Below are positions 21,756 to 33,977 of a stretch of DNA of 64,000 bases, in pieces (position 1 is the first letter of the stretch; each line of letters opens with the position of its first letter). The notes beneath the pieces were generated by a model. That model was not told the origin of the DNA. It searched no databases and was given only the letters and a program-made list of their open reading frames with translations. The stretch spans positions 8,084,001 through 8,148,000 of the forward strand of contig JAUIMM010000121.1 in the NCBI GenBank assembly GCA_031769625.1, in the 5' to 3' direction. The stretch is from Taudactylus pleione. Lineage: Eukaryota; Chordata; Amphibia; Anura; Myobatrachidae. A program made the position numbers and the translations under genes.

Positions 21756-23249
21756 TGTAACCCCCCTTCAGTGTGCGGTGTGGTACATAGGTGCATTTGG
21801 AGTGATACACCTATTGCCTCAGGCTAGCTCTCCAGGGTGTGGGCAATACCTGAGAAGGGGGTCCCTGACCATGCAGGCTATATAACAGTCACACGTATAG
21901 ATAGAGGTATAGATACACATGCAGCAACAGTTCTTTTGAATAACTTGGGCGCCAGACCTTCTCTTATAAAAATAAACCAATTTATTTCTCTCCTCCTGCA
22001 CATGACTTTACAGGACAAGAATATGGTTACAGCAGCTTCTCCTCTCCCTCCAGCTCATATACTTGGCATGTCAGATGGTATATGACAATCTTATGGATAT
22101 GGTTACATTACATCACACTCTTCTTCACCAGCACAGTCTTTAAGCACAGTCACAATGAATGCTTTGCATTTTACCCACACAGGTCCACCTGGCCCTTTGC
22201 TGGCTGGTGCCTGTAGTTCTCCACTTCATATGTGCAGGTCCACCTAGCCCTTCGCTGGCTGGTGCCTGTAGTTCTCCACTTCATACGTGCAGGTCCACCT
22301 AGCCATTTGCTGGCTGGTGCCTGTAGTTCTCCACTTCATCCATGCAGGTCCACCTGGACCTATGCTGGCTGGTGCCTGTAGTTCTCCACTTCATACATTC
22401 AGGTCCACCTGGCCCTATGCTGGTTGGTGCCTGTAGTTCCACAGCTTCACACACATCTCACATAACTTCTTTTGTACTCTGCCTCTCCTTTGTCTCTTCT
22501 AAGACAATATACAGAGTGTCTCATACCCAGTCTCCCTCTCTCTGCTCCCCTTCCCTTTCACATGGGACAGCAATATACAGACTTTTCTATTGCAGCTATC
22601 AGACTCTCAGCTGCCGCCCATCCCTATCCTACAGGAATGGCTCCTATAGCCACACTGCTACCACAGTGACCCCCCCTTTAATGGCTGCTGGGGGGCTTTT
22701 ATGCATAAGGGACTCCTCTTGTACCTTAACAGTAAAAGCTCCTGGGAAATTCCTCTTCCCCATCTCTTCAACACATATACTTGCGTCTCTTACCCCTCTC
22801 ATGGGTGCTGAACACTTCACTGGGCGGCTCACACTGCAGCCTTCCAGCTCTTTCTCTGTGGACTCTCACAGACTTTATCTCAGTGGTCTCACTCCAGACC
22901 TATTTCTCCTTTGGCGTTAGATGGGCATCGTGGCAGTCACCACGGCCCCGCCAATCTCCCCCTGCCAGGGGAGCACGAGGGCTACATTTCTGCTTCCAGG
23001 TCTGGCTCTCCCCAAAGATGTCTCCTCTCTCCCAAATTTTTCTTCTCAACTCCCTTTGTTCTCTCCCCCTCCTCCCTCTGCTCTGCCAGCTACACACCCA
23101 GTCTTCCCACCCCTGCGTGTCTATCTCTCCAGCCCCTCCTTTACCTGAAAACTGATCCAGGTCTCAGGCATGTAATATCTACAACAGGAAGCAAGCTCTA
23201 ACACTGAGAGGGGTGTATTTACAAATACCATCCCTTAGAGGGTGTTACA
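21756..23249 (+). mobile_element. Candidate solo LTR containing a tandem array
   Basis: Begins TGTAACCCCCC and ends GGGTGTTACA, with TGTAAC/GTTACA inverted tips and TATA on both sides. A TATATAA at about 21877 and an AATAAA at 21971 lie 90 bases apart, like the promoter and poly(A) signal bracketing an R region. The long downstream half includes a 55-bp tandem array. No internal region or second LTR is present. Confidence 0.5.
22174..22450. repeat. ~55-bp tandem repeat, five units
   Basis: Unit GCAGGTCCACCTGGCCCTTTGCTGGCTGGTGCCTGTAGTTCTCCACTTCATACGT (shown in part, with small variants), period 54-55 bases. High similarity between units suggests recent expansion. Confidence 0.88.
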
Positions 23250-23264
23250 TATATATATATATAT

Positions 23265-23545
23265 CTGGAATTGAGAGCAAGAAAGAAGGGGCGCCACATA
23301 GTACATGAAACTGTACAACAAATTTTATTGCAGACAGCGGACATAAAACTCGTTCAATGAATATTCGTACCACAATCAGCGGTCAGATACCACCGCAAGT
23401 AATAAAAATGAAGAAGCCTGAATATCACCCGAACGTCTCCGGGGACTCCGTCGGCTATTCGATCAGTAATGGAAAGCAACGCCAAACCACGCTCCAACGC
23501 GTTTCGTCATCGACTTCGTGAGCCTCAGAAGAACATTGCCTGTCT
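23265..23545 (-). mobile_element. Penelope-like / unclassified retroelement 3' end, copy B
   Basis: On the minus strand GATGACGAAACGCGTTGG (near 23494-23511) is followed about 180 bases later by AATAAAATTTG and then GGCGCCCCTTCTTTC near 23280. This is the same landmark order as at 14790-15310. The bases preceding GACGAAAC do not preserve CTGATGA, so no hammerhead call is made here. Confidence 0.4.
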
Positions 23546-23559
23546 ACTTGGAATGAAGA

Positions 23560-25040
23560 GGAGGCTACCACTAGGCAAACTTAGGCAGCTGCCTAAGAGC
23601 ACTGGCCACTGCAGGGCGCCGCTGGATTGCTGTGTAGTGTGGACCGCACATAAGTGCAGTCCGCACTACACTACTAGTATAACAAACACACAGCCGCTGG
23701 CGCCGGCAGCTGTGTGTTTGTTTTAGCGGCCAATGAGAGTCAAACAGACTCTCATCGGCTGCTGCGCCCACTGCTGGAACTAGGATGAAGCTCACTCGTG
23801 AGCTCCATCTTCCAGCTCCCGCAGTGGGTGATGGGAGAGACGTCATGACGTCTCTCCCTTCATGCAGAGCGGGCCGGCCTGGGAGGACGCCGGACGGAGG
23901 AGCAGATGCCGGAGCGAGGATTAAGGAAAGTGGTGGTTTGTTTATCTTTTGTGTGTGTGTGTCTGACGGGGGGGGGGACTACTATTGGGGGTACTACTGG
24001 GGGCACTGCTGGGGGACTACTACTGGGGGCACTGCACACTGGTGGGACCACTACTGGGGGACACTGCATAGAGGGGGATTACTACTAGGGGCACTGCTGG
24101 GGGTACTACTAGGGGCACTGCTGGGGGTACTACTGGGGGCACTGCACACTGGTGGGACCACTACTGGGGGACAGTGCATAGAGGGGGATTACTACTAGGG
24201 GCATTGCTGGGGGTACTACTAGGGGCACTGCACACTGGTGGGACCACTACTGGAGGACACTGCATAGAGGAGGATTACTACTAGGGGCACTGCTGGGTAG
24301 GGACTGCTACTGGGGGCACTGCACACTGGTGGGACCACTACTGGGGGACACTGCATAGAGGGGCATTACTACTAGGGGCACTGCTGGGGGTACTACTAGG
24401 GGCACTGCTGGGTGTACTACTGGGGGCACTGCACACTGGTGGGACCACTACTGGAGGACACTGCACAGAGGAGGATTACTACTAGGGGCACTGCTGGGGG
24501 GACTACTGCTGGGTAGGGACTGCTACTGGGGGCACTGTTGGGGGGACTACTACTGGGGGCACTACATAGGGGGGATTACTTCTGGGGGCACTGCTGGGGG
24601 GGGCTACTACTAGGGGCACTGCTGGGGGGACTACTACTGGGGGCACTACATAGGAGAGATTACTGCTGGGGGGCTACTACTAGGGGCACTGCTGGGGGGG
24701 ACTGCTACTGGGGGCACTGCTGGGCGGACTACTACTACTGGGGGCAATGCACTGGTGAGGCCACTACTGGGGGCACTACATAGGGGGGGCACTACTGGGG
24801 GCACTGTATAAGTGGTACTACTGAGGGCACTGTATAAGGGGCACTATATTGGGGGGACCACTACTGGGGGCACTGCATAGGGGGGATCACTACTGTCGGC
24901 ACTACTGGGGGCACTGCATAGGGGGGCTACTACTGGGAACACTACTGGGGGCACTGTATAAGGGATTGTGTAGCTATCGAGGGGGGGGGCGTAAGGCTGA
25001 AGAAATGCCTAGGCTGACAAGAAACCTTGCACCAGCCCTG
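23560..25040. mobile_element. hAT-like non-autonomous element with large internal array
   Basis: Right end AACCTTGCACCAGCCCTG is the inverse of the CAGGGCCGGTGCAAGG end at 48418. The left part contains CCAATGAGAGTC...GACTCTCATCGG and GACGTCATGACGTC palindromes shared with the elements at 26680, 48418 and 50870. The left boundary is uncertain and no coding region is seen. Confidence 0.65.
23980..24965. repeat. GGGGGCACTGCTGGGGGACTACTACTG-type minisatellite
   Basis: About 1 kb of repeated words GGGGGCACTGC, TGGGGGTACTACTA and ACACTGGTGGGACCACTACT in higher-order blocks of roughly 100-125 bases. Long open frames rich in Gly, Leu and Trp across it are artefacts of the repeat. Confidence 0.85.
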
Positions 25041-25189
25041 CTCACCATCCAGTGACACCCACTAACAGCATCTCACATCCGCCGCTCACATACAAAACCA
25101 GAAACATCAGAAACATTGAAAGCAGATCAGGTGGCTATCAGCCTTCTGAGTAGGTCGAATTGTCGCAGACATAACAGGTCTCCAGACAC

Positions 25190-25790
25190 GCAGAGGCATT
25201 CTGTATGAATAGCCAGCTGCCGCATGACCGGTAGTTCGATCCCCGGCTGCGGCAGCCTGACAAAACAGCAGAGCCCGGCAGTGGAAGCCCGACAGCGCTG
25301 GAAATCCAGATCGTCCCTAAGGTAAGTACTTACTAATCTAACCTACCCCCTAACCCTCCTTAGGGGTGCCTAACCCTAATGTCCCCCCGAAGTGCCTAAC
25401 CCTAACCTCCCCGCTCTAAGTGCCTAACCCTAATCCCCCTTCCCCGCTGCCTGAACCTAAGTCCCCCGGGGGGTGCCTATCCCTAAGTCCCCCCCGGGGG
25501 TGCCTAACACTAACCCTCACTCCCCCTAGCCTAACCCTAACCCTCCCGGGGGGGTGCCTAACCCTAAGTCCCCCCCGGGTGCCCTAAACCTAACCCTTCT
25601 CCCCCCCGCGGCTGTCCGCTCGCAGCGCCCGGCATCCCTTCGATTGGGATGCCGGGCGCTTGTCTCCCGGCGCCGGGAAAATGACAGATTTTAGACGCCG
25701 GTCATTTATCCCTAGGCGGGATAGAGGATTCAGGAAGCTGGCGGTCGGGATTGCGGCCGCCGGCTTCCTAAACGTATCCCCACGCAGAGG
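25190..25790. mobile_element. Telomere-motif interspersed repeat, copy 2 (inverted)
   Basis: CCTAACCCTAACC-type units at about 25335-25600 are followed by GCGCCCGGCATCCC...GGGATGCCGGGCGC palindromes and a GCGGCCGCCGGCTTCC end. This mirrors copy 1 at 95-620. Confidence 0.65.
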
Positions 25791-25933
25791 GCTCTACTTC
25801 TGCGGCAAGAATGCAGTGACTAATTTATATTTTTCCAGAAAATAGTTTTTACTGTAAACAGTCTGACACGTCTGCGTTTTTATTACCAACCCCCATTACC
25901 TCCCCCAAACACTGTCTACATGTTACTCACTTT

Positions 25934-28021
25934 GGGCTCTATTTACTACAATCCGCATATTGAATGCAGATTGTAGTGTGATATCACAGGTATTTACTAC
26001 AAATCCCTTGCAGGGACAGAGCTTGCGATAAAGCTCTGTCCCTGTGAATCCCATCCGCACACTAGTCATGGTATTTTCGCAAAAAATATCATGACAAAGT
26101 GCCCGGCAATGCGCTCACCGGCCGCCGCTGCTCCCCCCGACGCTAAGCCCCGCCCCCGGTGCTAAGCCCCGCCCCCGCGATCCCTTTCCCCCCCCCGCGA
26201 CCCCCCCTCCCTTAATAGCACTCACCTGCATGATCCGGGCCTCCGGTGATGTCCTCCATGTATCCGGTCAGGTGATATCCCATACTGCACTGGGACCCGA
26301 TCACCTGATGACCGGGCCGCAGTGCAGTATGGGAGATCAGCTGACTGGAGGGGAGACATCACCGGAGGCCCGATCACCGGTCCCTGGAGTCAGGTAAGTA
26401 AAAAAATGTTTTGACAATTTTTTTACAGTAATCAGCTTGCGGTCTGCTTTGACTACACAGCTGGATACTGGGACCAACTCCCGGCTCTGTTCTCCCCGTT
26501 AGAGTGGAGCAGGAGTCCGGTAACCGGGGGAGACCCTGGATAACGCCACCTCCACGTGGCGTTATCACAGAGCCTCCCTAGGTATTTTTTTCACAATTTA
26601 TTTTTAGTAACTTTGGCCAGATCACATTTCCCATTACAATTATGGGAAATGCGATCTGATTACTAAAAATAAGTGATACCAGTGGCGTAACTAGGGCAGG
26701 GCGAGCAGGGTGCGTGCCCTGGGCGCCACGGCCCGCCCTAGTTAGCCACCAGTGTAGCGCCGACCGCAGTGAGTGCGGTCAGCGCTACACATTTACACAG
26801 GACCGCCGCTAGGCTTCCAGCACCGGTCCTGTGCTGCACAGCTGAGCCCGTTCCCTCCCCCTGAGCGCTTGCCCAATAGCGCTAGGAGGCGGGCTCAGGC
26901 TGTGCATAACACACACATCGCTGCCAGCGCTGGCGGCGATGCGTGTGTTAAGCAGCAGCCAATGAGAGTCAGATAGACTCTCATTGACTGCTGCAGCACC
27001 CACTGCAAGAGCCGGGCTTCCGTCCGGCTCCTGCAGTGGGTAATGGGACAGACGTCATGACATCATGACATCTCCCCCATAATGGTGAGCGTGTCAGCCT
27101 GAGAGGGCTGGCGGGCGGCAGCGGCGGAAGCGGTGTCGCGGTCCGGAGCAGCAGCGTGGATTCAGGTAAGTATATTTTTATATATTTTTTTTTAAACCTG
27201 TCTGCACAACTGGGGGCACAATGGGGAGGGGGGTGGCTACTACTGGGGGGACCTCTACTAGGGGTGGGGGCACAACAGGGGAGGGGTGGCTACTACTGGG
27301 GGCACCATTATTGGGAGGACCTCTACTGGGGGGGGGCTACTACTGGGGGCACTTAATCGGGAGGGGGAACCTCTACTGGGAACTACTACTTGGGGGGGAA
27401 CTACCACTGAGAGCATTATAAAAGGGGCCTACTACTAGAGGCACTGCACTGGGGGGACCACTAGTGGGGGCAATAATAGGAAGGGCCACTACAGGGGGCA
27501 CTGGTTAGGGGGGATCACTACTGGGTGCCTGCATGAGGGGGACCACTACTGGGAAAACTGCATGGGGGGGACTACTGCTGGGGGCACTATATAAAGGGCA
27601 CTGCATAGGGGGGGGGACTACTACTGGGGGCACTATATAAAGGGCACTGCATAAAGGGATACCGCTACTGGGCGCACTGCATTGTGGGGACTGCTACTGG
27701 GGGCACTGCATAAGAGGAAACACTACATGGGGAACTGCATTTGGGGGGGCCACTACTGGGGGTACCGAGTAAGGGGAACTAATTGGGGCTGTATAAGAGG
27801 GACCACTACTGGGGATACTGTATAAGGGGCACTATTATGGGCCTGCATAAGAGGGACCACAACTGCATACTAGGGGTACTACTGGGGTTAAGGTGCATTT
27901 TACAAATTCTACTCCAATTGCCCTTTAGTAACTGTAGGTGATGCTAAAATAATGTGTAAAGGGTGTGAAAACACCCTTTTTCACTTTATTTTAGTAAAAA
28001 TAATGTTAATAAATAGAGCCC
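25934..28021. mobile_element. GGGCTCTATTTACTA-family element split by a hAT insertion
   Basis: Left GGGCTCTATTTACTA and right TAATAAATAGAGCCC ends. The interior matches the uninterrupted 905-bp copy at 54376-55280, but between about 26680 and 27880 it contains a separate hAT-like element. Removing that segment gives the same layout as the intact copy. Non-coding. Confidence 0.82.
26680..27880. mobile_element. hAT-like element nested in the preceding element
   Basis: Starts CAGTGGCGTAACTAGGG, a typical hAT-type end. It carries the same internal palindromes (CCAATGAGAGTC...GACTCTCATTG, GACGTCATGACATC) and a GGGGGCACTACTGGG-type array (27205-27870) as its relatives. The right terminal repeat is not preserved. 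Confidence 0.7.
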
Positions 28022-28115
28022 TCTGTGTGGGCGTAACCGCAATACAATCGCTGCGCATGCACAGTGTGGCTTAGCATACGCAATGGCTAACAATCACCCA
28101 TAATATCCGCATTGT

Positions 28116-28600
28116 GGCCCTTATTCAGAGCTGGACGCTCTGACAGAGCGCTCGTTCTGAATCAGGACCGGGCTATTTTTTTTTTAGAGCGGCCTCCTGG
28201 CCACTCACATAGCTGTGGGTGACCACCCACAGCTATAGCGAGCGGCCAGGAAGATGGTCGCGATACGAGACCCTTGTGGTAGGGTCTCGTTGCCACAAGC
28301 CCCAGAGAGATTTCGGCTCTAACAGCCGAAATCTCTCCCACTGACATCACTGGTGATGTCAGTGGGGCCGGCCCCAAAAGGAGGCGTTCACATGGGAACG
28401 CCTCCGTTTGGGCAGCCACTCCCCCGGCCCGCCCACCAAAAGGGGCGTGCTGTCACTCAACATCGACAGCACGCCCCCTTTGGTACGAGACCCGGAGCGA
28501 TAGATTGCCCGTCGCTATCCGAGTCTCGCGCATGCGCTTTGGGCCACCATCGACCCGGTTGCGAGCGATCGGCGCTTGCGACCAGGTCTGAAGCAGGCCC
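28116..28600. mobile_element. GGGCCTGATTCAG-family miniature element built of serial hairpins
   Basis: Degenerate ends (GGCCCTTATTCAGAG, TCTGAAGCAGGCCC). The interior is a chain of near-perfect hairpins: GTGGGTGACCACCCAC, 28305-28337, 28338-28365, GGAGGCGTTC/GAACGCCTCC and GGGGCGTGCTGTC/GACAGCACGCCCC. The same hairpin order occurs, inverted, in the 35189-35702 copy. Confidence 0.7.
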
Positions 28601-29369
28601 AGTGTTAACAACTGACTCAGACACAATGACTGTAGAAGGCGGTGTCTTCTCACCATTACCGACAGCAAAACTAATTACAATTTTGTAGGACTTCTTTTTG
28701 GGTGCTCTAAGTGGTGCTTAACTAGCCCTGCAAAATACTGTAGTTCAATACATTTTACATCTTTTAGTCCACTTGTAAGAAGTTATTCGATGGTTGCTAG
28801 AAAAATGCAGAAGGAAGACAGACACAGCTATAAACTCTCCCATGTCCGTACCTGGAAAGAGAATTTATTTTATCACCATAAAACAGAAAGGAATTATTTG
28901 TTTAAAGTACCTGAACTGTTTTTACTTCCACTCACTAAATTTGATGACCTGTCTGTGTTTTTTCTCCCCCTGTGACCTAGAAAGCACTTTCCCTTCCATC
29001 CATGTTTTATTATATGGTCTTCCCTACTTGCTGCTTCCTCTCTGTACCATCCCTCCTCTCTCGCCTCTTTGCTTCCCCCCTGAATGCCATCAGAACTAAA
29101 TACTTGTGCTGATTATCAGAACGTGTCTGCAGCTGTGTGAGATCAATGTTCTGCAAACGCTGTGGAAATCAGATCAATGGCTGTTTGGGGCGGGCCATGG
29201 ACTTGAGCGGACATTGATTCTCATCTCAAGATGCAGCCAAAAGATATTGAGTTTGGGATGAACCACTTAAACTCACAATCATATATTTCACTAACAGCAA
29301 ACAGCAGCGGGGAGGGCATTTACATGGCTTAAAGTGAAAGTTTCATGAGGTTTTGAAAGTATATATATG

Positions 29370-29419
<50 letters not shown>

Positions 29420-31219
29420 AACATACATTTTTGTATTGATTTTTGTTTCTTCTGCATGGGGGATTAGATAAACTTACTGCAATCGCAGAGTATATTGCAA
29501 CATTAATTTTGATATGTGTTGGTGGAATTGTACTTTTGAACACTGTACAGGACAGTTCCAGCACCTGCTTTCCGTATAATTCCCCACAAGTAAATTTATT
29601 ATACTGATTTCCTGTTGTGTTGGTGTCCTCACTGTCTCTTATGTCGGCATTAGACAAGCTACCAGTGACATATTTTTATGTTGTATTTATAACATCTTAG
29701 CTGTAAAAGGGTAATAAAAGCTTTCCGTTCCTGTTTGATGTAAGCGTTGTCAGAATAATAGATCAAAGGTTTGCTATACGTATCTGTGTGTGCTTGTAAA
29801 TATGCAATTCATCAATTGTAGACAATACTTTCAAGGCTGAGTGCAGATGTGGGGACTTTAAATCTAAACTTGGAGTGTGGAAATAGTCAGGTATTAATAT
29901 TACACATTTGTTTTCAAACTTTTAGCACTGCTATGGATATCTGTATTTGGTCTTGTGTTGACATTACTGACCGTCCCAGCAGATCAGAGATTGGGCAGCT
30001 GCCTGATCAAAGGTGTAACCATCGCGACCATCGGTGATCACAGGCTGCGGCTATGCATTTCTGTCCGTCTTTGAATCAGGCCCATTGTCTGTAAAGGATG
30101 CAACACTATATTAGTATATGCACCTACCACGACCACTTGCAAATGATGTAGCTTTCCCAGGCGTATATCCATCTCTTTCCCAATCTGCAGGGGCTCCTAT
30201 TTGTGTCTGCACACCATTGCTGTACTTGTCCTCCTCCTGTCCCTTTTCACACCCCATTCTGCACATCCTAGCGTGTGACGCAGAAGACAGGCGTAAGTGG
30301 ATGATTGTCAGAAATCTGCATGAACGCATATACATGTGCACTTTTCTGGGCATACACAGAGCAATTTCACGCAAGTTACTCCACACCAACCGGCATACTG
30401 CTCACTCAGCTTCAGCCTCTGTATGTCATTAACCTCCGCTTACTATTAATCTTTACAGAGGCTAAGATGTAATAATACAGTGAATGATTACATATAAATG
30501 TAGGAGCCAAATACTGCATACTTAGGAACCCACAGTATGTGTAGCAAATTATTTACAGGAACCATATCAGGGGTTCAGGCTGAATGGAAGGTTGTAAGTA
30601 AGAGCCCGCCCAATGCTAAGGCTAGAAGTGGAAATGGTTTCATGATAATAAACACAAGAGCTTATTTATTAAATTAAATACTGCTGTCAATCCAATTCCA
30701 AAGGATTGCCACATTTTATAGAGAACAGCAGTTCCTCTGTTTTTGATCACAGAAGTGTTCTACGGGGTCTGCGAAAATGGCCAATTTACCAAACTCCAAA
30801 ACTATTAGCTATTCTGAGCTTAGACCCATGGGGGTATCTATAATGGGTGCACACTGGTCCCTGGGTCCACCCCATACCTACCTACCCTCCCGATTCCTGC
30901 GGGAGACTCCCGGATCAAGGCACAGTCTCCTGATGCCCAGGAAACTTAATTAAATCCCCCACATTCCTCTGCTGTCAGCAATTGTAGAGCGCCTTCTCTA
31001 GCTGTAATTGCAGCCGGCGGCCACCAGGGGGAGAGCATATGAAAGAGAGGAGTCCGGAATTGTAGAGCTTCAGCAACATGGCTGCCACCCTTCTGCAGTG
31101 AGGGCAGTATTTACCCTCTCCTCGGGTTATCCCTGCTCTCTGCTGCTGGACACAGGGCCATGACAGATGCTGTGTGGCTGTGCTACAGGTATAAAATAGT
31201 AAGGTATTACTGTACTGTA
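28601..31219. other. No gene recognised
   Basis: Largely unique, AT-rich. It contains a compound (TA)n(CA)n microsatellite at 29360-29416 and one isolated miniature-element end (TTTGAATCAGGCCC near 30071-30084). No exons or protein motifs found. Confidence 0.5.
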
Positions 31220-31690
31220 TGTGTGTGTCTGGCACTATGTATGTGGGGGGTGCATGGTATGGGTAGGGGGGCTGTACTTTGAGTTTGTGGGTATAGGGGG
31301 TGTATGTTGATCACTGTTTGGGGGTGTATGATGGGTACTGTGTCAGTGTGGGTATGGGGTGTGCATGCTCGGCACTGTATGGGTATGTATGCTGGGCACT
31401 GTATGGTTTATGTGGGGGTATATACTGGGCACTGTGTTGGTATGGGGTGTGTATACTGAGCACTGTGTGGGTATGGAGGGAGTGCATGCCGGGCACTGTG
31501 TTGGTATGGAAGGATGCATGGTGATTACTGTATGGGTGTGGGGGTGTATGCTGAGTGTAAGTATTGGAGGGTGTATACTGAACATTATGGGTATGGGGGT
31601 GTTTGCTGAGCACTGTATGGGTGTGGGGGTTGTGCGCCTTCTGTGCACTGTGGGGTATATGCTAGACACTGTATCGGTAAGGAGCATTCT
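31220..31690. repeat. ~30-40-bp minisatellite, about 12 degenerate units
   Basis: Recurring GGGTATGGGGTGTGTATACTGAGCACTGTG-like units. Period and sequence drift along the array. Confidence 0.75.
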
Positions 31691-33588
31691 TACCTATCCT
31701 GCAGGAGTCTCCTGGTTCACTGCAGGAAACACCCTGAGTGTCAATAGATACGCCCACAGGTGGAGTTAGGCACAACCTTTGAGAAGAGTGTGACATGCCC
31801 CGTTAACAGCGCGTCACATTCCGCATTCTACAATCTCCATGAAACTAGTTTTCAAAAGTAGGCAAGTATGGTCCACCCTGCACCCATATAGTTTTATACT
31901 TGCCCGTCCGTAGTCACCAGAGTGCTGCTCTGCAGCGCCCGGCCGGGAAAACACAGCACAAACAGCATCCAAGTCAAAGGCGTAGCTATAGTAGGTGCGG
32001 TGAGTGCGGCTACTATGGAGCCCAGGCCGCCTCTGGGGCCCGACCCTCTCCCTGCACTGAGTTACACAGCCATCTCCTAAGCCCCGGCTTTTCTATTCTC
32101 ACCAGAGTGCTGCTGCAGGGTATCTGGGCCAGGAGCTGATCCAAGCTACAGCCATCTCTAGCTGCTGTCTGAATGCATTGTGATGTCATAATGCAGGTCA
32201 CAGCCCTATATAAAGGATGCACAGCTACTGGCAGCCATTTTGTGGTGGCATTTTGTTCTACATTGATACTCTCTGTGTAATTCCTGCTTTATTTAGGCGA
32301 CTTTGGATAACGACTACTGATATGAACTTTGGATTATATCTTCCAATAAGGTCCTAAACAGCAGCATCTTCAGAAAAAGAATCTGAATAACATCTTCAGG
32401 TAAGGACTTTATAACAAATTTTGGCCTGTCACCCTTACCCCTTCAGACACCTCCCTCTATTTTATCTGCAGTTTTTAATTTAGAAACAATGGATAAAGCA
32501 AATTATTCATCTGATATGACTTAAGGGATACACACTTGTCCAATCCTCTGAGGATCCAAGTCCAGACCATACTGTTGACACAATCCTACTGGAGACCTGG
32601 ATGCAGATTCAACAACCAATATATATTCCTATGCATTTGTCCAATTTAGTTGCAGAGAATGGGGCTGCTCTGGGGCCCAGGCCACCTCTGAGTGTTGCTA
32701 CAGGGCATCTGCTCTCACTGGCCTAGCCATCTCTGCCTCCATCTCTCCTCACTAATTGATTTATTAGTGAATCATAGCATTCTTATATACCATGTTAAAT
32801 CATAAACATTTAGGATTAGGGAGACTATATCATTAAAAAAATATATATATTTTTTCATTTAAACAGCATCCTAGTCACCACCATACAGCAAAGACTGTTG
32901 ACCTGATTCAAACCTGCTCGCTAGCAAGTGATCACTCGTTGCTGGCGATGTTTGCAAATGTGCGCATGCCTATAGTTCGCAGTGCGTGTGCTCAAACTAG
33001 TACGTGCGATCGGGATACGCTCGCTCGCTCTGCAAAGACAGCCCAGAGGAATGAGTGACAGGAGAGGCCATTTGTGGGTGAAAACAGGGGCAGGGCAGTA
33101 GTAACGGGGGGAGTGAAGTTGCGGACGCAGGCGTGCCTAAGTTTTTTAACGCCGTTTCAGAGGCGTGCATAATTAACAGCCAACATCATAGGACACGTCA
33201 CTTGCTGTGTATTAGTTGGCGTAGGAATCTCTATTCTGTGTCTTTGTTTTCCTGCAGTTTACAGTAAAGAAGCATGCAACCAGGGGCGTATCTATAATGG
33301 GTGTCGGGTCTCTCAGCACTGCTGAAAACATCGGAAAATAGCCGCAGCATCCATTTTTCCGGCGTTTTTTGTGCATGCGCTGTGAGGAAATCACGATCTG
33401 CGCATGCGCAGTAGACTCTGGGCACACTCAGTCAGATGCCGGCCGCCGGGGTGAGAGGAGGGGGATGCACACGGGCCCCCTCCTCTCTAAAGACACCCCT
33501 GCATGTAACACTCACTGTGTTCAAGTTACTAGGGAACCCTTATTGAAGTTTAAGTTACAGACTTAACACAGAGAAGCGGTGCCACTAA
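31691..33588. other. Mixed repeat-derived DNA, no gene
   Basis: Includes a GGCGTAGCTATAGTAGG hAT-like end near 31980, one GGGCCT-family half (ACCTGATTCAAACCTGCTCGC near 32900) and a GGGGCGTATCTATAATGGG segment near 33286. Boundaries cannot be set from the sequence. Confidence 0.4.
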
Positions 33589-33974
33589 GGAGCCTATTCA
33601 TCATCACTCAATATAATATTTTCGGAGTTTGAGTGCGAGAGCATTTGTCATCTTCAGATGGCGAATGCTCCCGATACCCGCTCTTTCCCTATGGGAAGGA
33701 GTCTTGGGTCGCGAAGAAGGATCCATTCGGATCCCTCCGCCCCTGTCCGGCTCCTTCCTCCGGTCGGCGGGGCTCTTGTGTACATGCGTGACCTGTAGGT
33801 CGCACATGCGCACTCTGGTCACTGCTCCGAAAGCAGTGAAAAGATTCACTGCTCCGAAAAGGATTTTTGCATAAGCTGTCACCGCGCCGGAGCAATGATG
33901 AATTGCTCTGGAATCTGCGGCGAGTTAGTATTTTAATTATCGGCCCCCGATAATTGACATCATGAATAGGCCCC
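33589..33974. mobile_element. GGRGCCTATTCATCA-family miniature element with TAA duplication
   Basis: Left GGAGCCTATTCATCATCA and right ATCATGAATAGGCCCC inverted ends, flanked by TAA at 33586-33588 and 33975-33977. Non-coding, relative of 5488-6121 and 38117-38751. Confidence 0.8.
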
Positions 33975-33977
33975 TAA

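Noticed and set aside
23494..23528. Second hammerhead ribozyme
   Set aside because: GACGAAAC is present but the CTGATGA box is not; only the neighbouring 3'-end similarity is retained.
23900..24790. Long Gly/Leu/Trp-rich open frames
   Set aside because: They follow a minisatellite and recur in several frames; no start context or family similarity.
25225..25262. GTTCGATCCCC resembling a tRNA T-loop
   Set aside because: It is the loop of a GC-rich palindrome (GCTGCCGC...GCGGCAGC) in a repeat; no tRNA fold.
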